A DNA stretch of 64,000 bases. Origin: DATKEJ01 sp963768715 (GTDB taxonomy: Bacteria; Bacteroidota; Rhodothermia; Rhodothermales; DATKEJ01). Both the position numbers and the translations under genes were made by a program. A model generated the notes under the pieces. That model did not search any database. It was not told the DNA's origin and worked only from the letters and a program-made list of their open reading frames with translations. The stretch lies in the NCBI GenBank assembly GCA_963768715.1, contig CAVYJC010000007.1:682001-746000 (forward strand). Direction: 5' to 3'. Of the stretch, positions 9,907 to 17,671 are shown one piece after another. Position 1 is the stretch's first letter; each line of letters opens with the position of its first letter.

Positions 9907-11778
9907 ATGCCTGAACTCCACCACCTGGACACAGTCGACTACGTCGTCCTCGGCCTCTACATGCTGATGGTGATCGGGGTCGGTGTATACGTCGCAAGGT
10001 TCAACAAGGAGACGGCGGACTATTTCAAGGGCGGTGGCTACATCCCGTGGGGGCTATCCGCCGTGTCGCTTTTCGTTTCCGGCTTCTCGGCCTTCATGTT
10101 CGTCGGTGCGTCGGGGTTCACCTATCGGAACGGCGGCGCCGCATTCATCCTGTTCTCGCTCGCATTCCCGGCTTACTACATCGGCTACTTCATCTATGGC
10201 CGGCTGTGGAGACGCACGAGAATCGACACCCCGATGCAATTTCTACAGAGGAGGTACTCACCGGGCACGACCTATTTCTACACGATCCTCTCTGTGATTC
10301 CGAATGTGCTCATCATCGGAATCATGATTTACATGCTGTCGATTTTTGTGTCGACAGCACTTGGATTCAACTCCCAGACATTCGATCTCGGGTTTACGCA
10401 GGTCAACGGCTTTCAATTTGTGCTTATCGTCACCGGGATCGTAATCGCGATCTACACCACGGTCGGCGGACTTTGGGCCGTCATGGTCACGGATGCGCTG
10501 CAATTTGTGATCCTGTTCCTGATCTCGTTGATCATTCTGCCCGTGGCGCTGAGCTATCTCGGCGACGGGAGCATCATGCACGGGGTCAGCCGAATGATCA
10601 CGGACGCCCCCAAAGGCTACTTCAATGTTGAGATTACCGATCAGCCGCGCAGTTTCTGGATCGCGTATTTCATCAATATCATCCTGGGATACAACGTCAA
10701 TTGGCACATCGCCCAGCGTTATTACAGCGTGCCGGATGAACGCGACACGCGGAAGATGGCCTCTTGGTGCGCCTGGCTGAGTCTTGTGCTGCCGCTGACG
10801 TGGATCATCCCGGTGATGACCACTCCGATTCTCTTCCCGGACATCGTCCATATGTGGCCTGGATTGTCGGAGCCGACAGAGGCCGCGTTCGTGACGTTGG
10901 CGCTTGCCGTTCTGCCAAACGGGATGCTCGGCGTGATGGTGGCGGCGATCTTTGCCGCTACGATGAGTTCGGTCGACACGACCTTCAACTGGGTGGCGGC
11001 TGTCCTGACAAAGGACGTGTACAACCCGGTCATGCGCCGCCTCAAAGGAAACGAACCTGCTGAGCGGATTCAGCTGATTGTCGGGAAATCGTCCGTGCTC
11101 ATCCTTAGCATGATCGCTATCTGGATCGCACTCAACATGGAGAAGTACGGGGGTGCATTCTCTGTTTATCTAAGGGCCAACTCGTTGTACAGTCCGTCGA
11201 TGTTTATACCGGTCATGCTGGGACTGGTATTTACACGAACCCCGTGGTGGTCCGGAATGGTCGCATTCGGCGGTGGTGTCGTCTCGGTGCTTGTAGCGGA
11301 CGTCATAGCGAACACAGCGCTTGGGATTCCCATCACGGTCGGCGGTCTCTTCAGTGACATCAATTTTACGCTAGCGGGCATCGAGTTCACGCGTTACGAA
11401 CTCAACACTTTCGTTGGCATTGCAGCGGCAACGGTGTTTTTCTTCGGGTCGGCCCTGTTCAATCGGCGGACAGGGGATTTCAAGGTGCAAATCGAAAGTC
11501 TTGAACACGATTTGGCGACGCCCGCTTACGCCGAGGGAGACCACGTTGACCTACGAGGGCTCAGGTCATATCGCCTGGCCGGTCGGCTGTCGTTCGGGAT
11601 CGGCGCAGTTCTCGTCTCGCTCGCTATCCCCACCCCCTGGTTCGAAGGTCATCCCCTGAATGCCGTTGCGGGCTTCCTCGCTTTTGCAATTGGGGGTATT
11701 GTGGAAGTGTGGTCGCGCCGGTTTGAGAAGAAGCATGCCAAGACGCTCGCCGAGGCCGGCATGAGCTCGGCGAACTGA
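9907..11778 (+). CDS. Sodium:solute symporter (SSS family), likely rhamnose importer
   Basis: A 623-residue integral membrane protein with about 13 hydrophobic helices, starting MPELHHLDTVDYVVLGLYM. Family blocks GGGYIPWGLSAVSLF, VGASGFTYRNGGAA, ETADYF and AIFAATMSSVDTTFNWVAA place it in the SSS family, which couples inward sodium flow to uptake of sugars or other nutrients. Its place directly behind rhaI suggests L-rhamnose or a rhamnose-containing sugar as substrate, which is inference. The frame is intact, although its neighbours on both sides carry frameshifts. The soluble tail after about residue 520 precedes a last pair of hydrophobic segments. Confidence 0.85.
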   Translation: MPELHHLDTVDYVVLGLYMLMVIGVGVYVARFNKETADYFKGGGYIPWGLSAVSLFVSGFSAFMFVGASGFTYRNGGAAFILFSLAFPAYYIGYFIYGRLWRRTRIDTPMQFLQRRYSPGTTYFYTILSVIPNVLIIGIMIYMLSIFVSTALGFNSQTFDLGFTQVNGFQFVLIVTGIVIAIYTTVGGLWAVMVTDALQFVILFLISLIILPVALSYLGDGSIMHGVSRMITDAPKGYFNVEITDQPRSFWIAYFINIILGYNVNWHIAQRYYSVPDERDTRKMASWCAWLSLVLPLTWIIPVMTTPILFPDIVHMWPGLSEPTEAAFVTLALAVLPNGMLGVMVAAIFAATMSSVDTTFNWVAAVLTKDVYNPVMRRLKGNEPAERIQLIVGKSSVLILSMIAIWIALNMEKYGGAFSVYLRANSLYSPSMFIPVMLGLVFTRTPWWSGMVAFGGGVVSVLVADVIANTALGIPITVGGLFSDINFTLAGIEFTRYELNTFVGIAAATVFFFGSALFNRRTGDFKVQIESLEHDLATPAYAEGDHVDLRGLRSYRLAGRLSFGIGAVLVSLAIPTPWFEGHPLNAVAGFLAFAIGGIVEVWSRRFEKKHAKTLAEAGMSSAN

Positions 11779-11851
11779 AGGCCCCATGTTGTCGGCGATG
11801 CAGAATGGGCGTCTGTTTGCAGTTTGATGTCTGATGTTTGATGTTAGGCGA

Positions 11852-12707
11852 ATGTCACGACACGTCACCGTCACTGCCGTTCAGCTCTGGTCGACACGGT
11901 CTTCCACGCCCGACCAGAATCGCGTCCACGCCCTGGATATGCTCGAGAAGGCGGCGAGCGGAAAACCTGACCTGGTCGTGATGCCCGAGGCCGTCGCCAT
12001 GCTCTGCTATCCGGACGATCGAGCCGGACTTTACCTACTTCGACGTCGCCGAACCAATTCCCGGTCAGACCTCAGATGCGGCCTGTCGAATCGCCAGGGA
12101 ATTCAATGTGAACGTTGTAATCGGCTTGATCGAACTCCGTCAGGACGGCGGGCAGAATCTGTGTCTGGTCATCGATCGATCAGGCACCATCGTGGGGCGA
12201 TACGAAAAAGTCCATGAGCCCGAAATCTGCAGACTCGAACAAATGGCGCTCGTTGGAAATGAGATTCCGGTCTTCGATCTGGATTTCGGTCGGATCGGGA
12301 TCTTCATTTGTTGGGACCTCAACTACCCCGAGCTTCCGTCGATTCTCGGTGCGAAAGGGGCTGATCTTCTGATCTTCCCCCACATGATCTCCCTATCGAG
12401 TGATTCGAATTTCGGACTCAGGCTTCGTGCCCGGGCTGCCGACAGTGGGCTCCCGCTCGTCGCAGCCGGAATGCGAGACGAGCACAATCACAATGGGAGC
12501 GAGCCAGACCTTGGTCCAACCTGCATTCTCGATGCAAACGGCGTCGTCGTGTCTACTTCTCTGCATCCCGGACCGGATCTTGTCACGGCGGCTATCAAGC
12601 TGGATTCGGACTCTCCTTCCAGAAAACGAGCCAATCGATTCAGGAAGGACGTGCGACCGGATGTCTATTCCGAGGAGTGGAAACTCGCGGCTAAAGACCG
12701 ACCCTAG
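11852..12707 (+). CDS. Carbon-nitrogen hydrolase (nitrilase superfamily), one +1 frameshift
   Basis: A nitrilase-fold amidohydrolase. The three catalytic residues are visible: Glu in VVMPEAVAM, Lys in YEKVHEPE and Cys in FICWDLNYPE. The ATG at 11852 (MSRHVTVTAVQLW) is preferred over an upstream ATG at 11834 that begins before conserved sequence. The frame breaks near 12030, where GGACTTTACC carries one extra base; the continuation in the next frame reads FTYFDVAEPIPGQTSDA and is conserved-looking. Corrected length is 285 codons. Substrate unknown; members hydrolyse nitriles, amides or carbamoyl compounds. Short repeats of TGATGT precede the gene at 11826-11848. The stop lies just before an inverted-repeat element. 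Confidence 0.8.
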
Positions 12708-12708
12708 T

Positions 12709-13007
12709 GGCTAAGGGTTGTCTGCGCAATGAAAGTGACCGCTCGAACTCATGGGCATTGGACCAAGTCACGTAACTCAGAAAATAGACTGTCTGCTTGT
12801 TTCCTCTGCCGGCCGTAAACGACCGGCCTTGGAGTAGCGGCCGGTAAACCGGCCTTCTCCGCCGGACCCGCGGCGAAGCCCCGTTTACGGGGCGCCATAC
12901 CAAGCCCGGGCATTCATGCCTGGGATTAATTACGGTCGGGCAAGGGCTAAGGCGTGAGATTTGCGCACAAGACCGGTCACTTTCATTGTGCACACAACAG
13001 CTAAGCC
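12709..13007. mobile_element. MITE-like element with terminal inverted repeats, no ORF
   Basis: A 300-base non-coding block is bounded by imperfect inverted repeats of 33-34 bases at 12709-12741 and 12974-13007. The best-conserved inner core is GCGCAATGAAAGTGACCG on the left, with one mismatch to the right copy. The interior contains several further hairpins (around CGGCCGTAAACGACCGG, GGCCGGTAAACCGGCC and GGGCATTCATGCC). No transposase reading frame is present. The structure fits a non-autonomous miniature element or a composite REP element. No target-site duplication is obvious. Confidence 0.65.
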
Positions 13008-13023
13008 TTGCGCCGGTGTACGA

Positions 13024-13721
13024 CTACAGATGGTATGTCACACCGACTGCTAAGACGGGGTAGATCTGAAAGAAACCGAAAGTCGTCGTCAAGCTGGTCG
13101 CGTTCGATCTTCAAATCCGCTTGAAAATCGGGATCGTCCGAGATCGGCCCGTCAGCCGTAAGCGCGACACGAGGAGCGTCTTGAAACATCGCTCCCACTT
13201 CGAAAACGAAACCGAATCCGTGGTCTTTCCCTAGCGAACTGTCGATGCCAATCGTCAGGACCGGGCTGGTCTTTTCGAAATCGAGGCGGGCCTTCAGACT
13301 GCCAACTTCGTCAGTCGGCATAAGTGTGATTTCCAATATCAAGCTCGTCTTGCCCCCTCCCCGTAAATCGAATCTCATTGCTGTTGGCAACCAGACCGGC
13401 ACTTACACGGAAGCCGGAATGCGCCAGGTAGACGTCTCCCTTGATCGATGCCGTCTTGAGGTCAATGTCGACATCGTAGTCAATGTCTTCCTCATTGCTC
13501 TTGAAAGAGAGAACAAGCAACGCAAATCCCGCGCGAACGCCGATGCGATTCTTCAGGGCCAGAGAGGCCTCTCCACCAAGTCCCAGGGAACCTATTCGAG
13601 CGCTGAGCGACATCTCCTGGGCCACAACCATTCCGGCTGTCGACAAGACGGCAACCATGGCGACCAGAACGAGAACAGCCGCCCGTTCAGGCAGCTTGAA
13701 AATCCTTCGTATGTATGTCAT
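13024..13721 (-). CDS. Outer-membrane beta-barrel-like protein, two +1 frameshifts
   Basis: The start MTYIRRIFKLPERAAVLVLV is followed by a hydrophobic segment ending VVAQ, a clear signal peptide. Alternating hydrophobic/polar strands follow (VRAGFALLVLSF, FRVSAGLVANSNEIRF). The frame breaks near 13316-13320 (YAD then stop) and continues one base over as VGSLKARLDFEKTSP. It breaks again near 13078-13086, after which the next frame ends FQIYPVLAVGVTYHL and a stop at 13024, a typical barrel C-terminus. Corrected length is 232 codons. The start overlaps the 3' end of the aldo/keto reductase gene by 35 bases. No enzyme motif is visible; probably a small porin-like or structural outer-membrane protein. 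Confidence 0.6.
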
Positions 13722-14651
13722 TCGCTCGCAGCAGCTCATCTTCGGAATATCCGGGGAAGTCCGATACTGCCGTCACCTCGATCAGTTGATCGAGGTTGCT
13801 TGCCCCACTCAAGACCAGGGAAACGTCAGGGTTGTCGAGCACCCACCGGTACGCGGCCTGGGGCACGGACTTGACCGGCCCTCTCATCAGGAAGGACAGG
13901 GCATTCACGTACTCGACACGATCTGATATTTCTTCACGTGAGTACCTGGCATTCAGATGTCCGTCCGGGAAAGACGGTCTCCTTCGTTATCGTGCCGGAC
14001 AGGAATCCATTGGCGAGCGACTCGCGAGCCACGATGCCCTACACCCTCGGAACCGAGATCCTCGTATGAGGTCGGTCGACTCACGGTTCATAAGGCTGTA
14101 GACTACCTGGATCACGTCGATTTTCCGCTCAGCCGGCCCACTCTCGAGCCATGCCTTCGGTATCCTCGAACATGGAAATGGAATGCCCGATGAATCGAAC
14201 CTTCCCTTGACTCCTTCAGATCGGCAAGGGCGTCCCAGACGTCGTCGTGAATGTCTTGTGGTCCGAACGGCGAGTGGAAGAACAACACGTCGACGTGGTC
14301 TCTCCCAAGCCGCCGCAAACTTCCTTCCACGGACTCATACGCTCGCCGGGCGTGGAAATTGGGTGCAGCGCCGTCTGTCGAATAGCGGCCAAATTTGGTG
14401 GAGATGATTACGGATTCCAGCCGGTCTCCGAGAGCCTTTCCAAGCACCTCCTCTGAAATTCCGTTGCGTTCGCTGTCACCATAGAGCGGCGCCGTATCGA
14501 AAAAATTAACGCCTTCGTCGAGCGCCTTTTTTACGGTTCTCAGCGCGTCGCCCCGATCCACCGCGCCATATATCTGCGACGCGAAAGCCCAGGTGCCGAG
14601 GCCAACCTCGCTACATTCCAGACCCGTCCTTCCAAGACTTCGATATTTCAT
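13687..14651 (-). pseudogene. Aldo/keto reductase with five +1 frameshifts
   Basis: The N-terminal part, MKYRSLGRTGLECSEVGLG, with FFDTAPLYGDSE and ISTKFGRYS, is a typical NADPH-dependent aldo/keto reductase. The remainder must be read by changing frame at about 14204 (to VRFIGHSISMFEDTEG), 14131 (to KIDVIQVVYSLMNRES), 14065 (to EDLGSEG), 14040 (to GIVARESLANGFLSG) and 13970 (to DGHLNARYSREEISD). It ends with VPQAAYRWVLDNPDVSLVLSGAS. All five changes are in the same direction, and removing five bases gives 320 codons, the usual family length. The ATG overlaps the stop of the creatininase-family gene (ATGA). As written the gene cannot make a full enzyme. Confidence 0.8.
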
Positions 14652-15361
14652 TCCGGTCGCTGATTTTGGAGCTTTTGAATCTCGGGTGAGAGCGCATCGA
14701 CGAAGCGTTGCATGATGGACTCGCCGATCTCGATCGACGCTGCGCGCGGATCTGCGCCCCATACGCCATCATCATCGAGCGTCGGCGGATCACCGGGAGG
14801 CACCAGGGCCAGATCCACGGTCTCGCGATCCACATAGAGTTGGAGTGACGTTTCGCCCAGGGCTGCATGATTCATCGGATATCGATCCTTTATCGGCTCG
14901 AACGAAGCGTAAACGATCAGCCCGATGTCAGGGTGTTCCGCCCGAAAAGCATCGGCGGCTGCTGCGAGGGCGTCCGTGTGGCCCCCTCCCGCGTGGCCGC
15001 TGATGACAACGATCGTCCTAAAACCCTCCTCGACGAGCTGGGCGAGCCACTCAGAACAGAGCGTCTCCACGGTCTTGGCAGCATGTTCGAGGGTATACTT
15101 GAATCCTTTGAACGACTTAATGGTGTCGGTGCCGGCGAAAACGACAGGCATCACGAGACCGCCGTTACGACGCGCCAGGGCCTTGCACTGAGCCTCGGCG
15201 ATGAAACCGTCGAGTCCAACCGGGTTATGGTAGCTGTGCCACTCAATCGCACCCCACGGCAGATACGCGGTGGGATAACGCGACATGATTTCCGCTATCT
15301 CGTGCGGGCGCGATCGGGCGTACTCGCCCCACGGTCTTGACGCTGCTTCCTCGTGAGTCAT
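14648..15361 (-). CDS. Creatininase-family metal-dependent amidohydrolase
   Basis: A protein of about 237 residues beginning MTHEEAASRPWGEYAR; the open frame extends further upstream but without conserved sequence. Family metal and active-site blocks are visible: AIEWHSYHNPVGLDGF, ISGHAGGGHTDAL and HAALGETSLQLYVD. Members of this family are hexameric Zn/Mn hydrolases acting on creatinine, formamides of riboflavin/mycofactocin-type substrates, or cyclic amides. The actual substrate is unknown. It precedes, and overlaps by four bases, the aldo/keto reductase gene, so the two are translationally coupled. Divergent from the epimerase gene across about 150 bases. Confidence 0.8.
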   Translation of the reverse strand: MTHEEAASRPWGEYARSRPHEIAEIMSRYPTAYLPWGAIEWHSYHNPVGLDGFIAEAQCKALARRNGGLVMPVVFAGTDTIKSFKGFKYTLEHAAKTVETLCSEWLAQLVEEGFRTIVVISGHAGGGHTDALAAAADAFRAEHPDIGLIVYASFEPIKDRYPMNHAALGETSLQLYVDRETVDLALVPPGDPPTLDDDGVWGADPRAASIEIGESIMQRFVDALSPEIQKLQNQRPE

Positions 15362-15514
15362 GGCTCGGAAAATACAATTCCGGAACAAGAGATTTCGTCC
15401 ACAGTTGCTTTCCATCATGTCCTCACGTGTACGGAACGACGGCCTGCGGTAAATTCCAGTTCTGATGGGCCCATTCCGGAAACCCAACTTTACAGACCGA
15501 TCGGGTAAAACACG

Positions 15515-16549
15515 TTGATTCTTCCTGAAACCATCTCGTCTGAATCGGACCTCGACCAGATCCTTTCTGAGCCATCGCCCGAACTGATTGATTTTATTGG
15601 ATCTATATCAGGACGGCTCATGGTCCTTGGGGCGGGCGGAAAGATGGGACCCTCGCTCTGCTTGAAGGCGCGTCGCGCGGTGATGGCGTCGGACGCCGAC
15701 GTCGACGTCGTCGCGGTCAGCCGATTCTCGGACGCAGCGGCCCGCGCCGCCCTCGAGCGGAACGGCATCGAAACGATCGCCTGCGATCTGATGGATCCGG
15801 CCGCCGTTGACGAACTTCCCGATGCCGACAACGTGATCTTCCTCGTGGGTTGGAAGTTCGGCACGCACGACAATCCAGGACGGACGTGGACTGTCAATTC
15901 TCTCACGCCCTCCCTTGTCGCACGCAGATATGCCGGAGCTCGCATCGTCGCACTGTCGTCAGGAAATGTGTATCCATTCAGGAGGCCACAGGATGGCGGA
16001 TCGAAGGAGGATGATCCGGTCGGACCGATCGGCGAGTACGCCTGGTCATGTCTGGGAAGGGAACGCGTCTTCGAGCACTGGTCGATTGAGAATGGTACAC
16101 CCGTCGTCCTTGTGCGACTGAATTACGCCGTCGAGCTTCGTTACGGGGTACTCGTCGATATTGCGCTGCAGATCAGGGACGGGCTGCCTGTCGATCTGAG
16201 CACGGGATTTCTCAACTGTATCTGGCAGGGTGACGCAAACGACGTCATCATCCGGGCGTTGGATCTTGCCGACAGCCCCGCCGCGGTCCTCAACTTGACC
16301 GGTCCCGAGATTCATGACGTTCGCGGGCTGGCTACACGGATTGGCGCTAGAATGGAGCGGCCCGTGGTCTTGGCCGGTGAGGAAGCTGAAACGGCGCTAC
16401 TCAACGACGCGTCGTACGCGGTCGAGAGGTTCGGCGAACCCAAGGTCGATCTGCGTACAATTGCGCGGTGGACGGCGGACTGGATTAAGGGTGGGGGCGC
16501 AATGCTGGGCAAACCGACGCATTTTGAGGTCCGTGACGGCCGCTTTTAA
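15515..16549 (+). CDS. NAD(P)-dependent epimerase/dehydratase family protein
   Basis: An extended short-chain dehydrogenase of about 344 residues. The Rossmann motif reads MVLGAGGKMGPSL near residue 36, followed by ARRYAGARIVALSSGNVYPF, where a YxxxK equivalent is not clear. An in-frame TAA precedes the only start option, TTG at 15515; the next ATG lies inside the Rossmann fold, so the TTG is preferred. Upstream of a DHDPS-family aldolase gene with a 75-base gap, it probably acts in the same pathway on a sugar or sugar-acid derivative. No frameshift. The exact reaction cannot be named. Confidence 0.75.
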   Translation: MILPETISSESDLDQILSEPSPELIDFIGSISGRLMVLGAGGKMGPSLCLKARRAVMASDADVDVVAVSRFSDAAARAALERNGIETIACDLMDPAAVDELPDADNVIFLVGWKFGTHDNPGRTWTVNSLTPSLVARRYAGARIVALSSGNVYPFRRPQDGGSKEDDPVGPIGEYAWSCLGRERVFEHWSIENGTPVVLVRLNYAVELRYGVLVDIALQIRDGLPVDLSTGFLNCIWQGDANDVIIRALDLADSPAAVLNLTGPEIHDVRGLATRIGARMERPVVLAGEEAETALLNDASYAVERFGEPKVDLRTIARWTADWIKGGGAMLGKPTHFEVRDGRF

Positions 16550-16624
16550 GCGCTGCCCGTGCCACAGATATCTGAGACACCATACCTCGAAACCGGCTAA
16601 TCAATCCAAAGATGGAGCAACTCA

Positions 16625-17671
16625 ATGAGTGATGACCGTTACGCAGAGGTGGCGCCGTGGCTGAGAAGGCGATTGTTCGATGGACTGGTCATCCCGGCCC
16701 ACCCGCTAGCACTCCTCGACGACGGTTCTTTCGATGAGGAACGCCAGCGTGGCCTGACGCGGTATTATCACGATGCCGGCGCTGGGGGGATCGCGGTGGG
16801 CGTGCATACGACCCAATTCAACATCAGGGAGCCGCAGCACAACCTTCTCGAAACCGTTCTGCGCATCGCGGCCGAGGAGGTCTCGATGCTCGACAGGCAA
16901 ACGGGACTGCAAACGGTTCTAATCGCGGGTGTCGTCGGCCAGACCGGCCAGGCCGTTCGCGAGGCGAAGCTCGCAGCGTCCCTCGGCTATCATGCAGGAC
17001 TGCTTTCGCTGTCGGCGCTCCCCGATGCGTCTGACGACGAGCTGATTGATCACTGCCGCGCGGTAGCCCGGGAAATACCGCTCTTCGGCTTCTATCTCCA
17101 GCGCGCCGTTGGAGGCCGGAAATTGTCGAAGGAGTTCTGGAAGAGATTTTCGACCATACCGAACGTGGTGGGGATCAAGATCGCACCCTTCAACAGGTAC
17201 GAAACCATCGATGTGGTCCGCGCGGTAGTCGAGTCGGGACGCGAGAACGAGGTGGCGCTCTACACCGGCAACGACGATCACATCGTGCTCGACCTGATCA
17301 CGACATACGAGGTCATTACGGAAAGGGGTACGGTCTACATCGGCATGGCGGGTGGCCTGCTGGGCCAGTGGGCAGTTTGGACACGTCGCGCCGTAGACAT
17401 CCTCGACGTCTGCAAGAAAGTACGCGAAACGGGGATCATTCCGAGTGAGCTGATCACGCTGGGCGAACAACTGACCGAGGCGAACGCCGCTGTCTTCGAC
17501 GTGGCAAACGATTTCGCTGGGTGTATCCCGGGAATCAACGAAGTGCTTCGTCGAGAGGGACGTTTGGCATCGAATCGATGCCTCGACGAACACGAGAGGT
17601 TGTCCCCCGAGCAGGGCGTCCTCCTTTCGCAGGTCATGAAGGCGTGCCCGGAGGTCGTCGACCCTTCCTAG
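16625..17671 (+). CDS. Dihydrodipicolinate synthase family aldolase/lyase
   Basis: A 348-residue TIM-barrel protein of the DapA/NanA family. The Schiff-base lysine lies in NVVGIKIAPFNRYE and the partner tyrosine in LFGFYLQRAVGG. It is longer than lysine-pathway DapA and sits beside an epimerase and a creatininase-family gene, so a catabolic role such as cleaving a 2-keto-3-deoxy sugar acid is more likely than lysine synthesis. That is inference. The ATG follows a plausible ribosome site. The stop overlaps by four bases the stop of the convergent kinase gene. Confidence 0.8.
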   Translation: MSDDRYAEVAPWLRRRLFDGLVIPAHPLALLDDGSFDEERQRGLTRYYHDAGAGGIAVGVHTTQFNIREPQHNLLETVLRIAAEEVSMLDRQTGLQTVLIAGVVGQTGQAVREAKLAASLGYHAGLLSLSALPDASDDELIDHCRAVAREIPLFGFYLQRAVGGRKLSKEFWKRFSTIPNVVGIKIAPFNRYETIDVVRAVVESGRENEVALYTGNDDHIVLDLITTYEVITERGTVYIGMAGGLLGQWAVWTRRAVDILDVCKKVRETGIIPSELITLGEQLTEANAAVFDVANDFAGCIPGINEVLRREGRLASNRCLDEHERLSPEQGVLLSQVMKACPEVVDPS

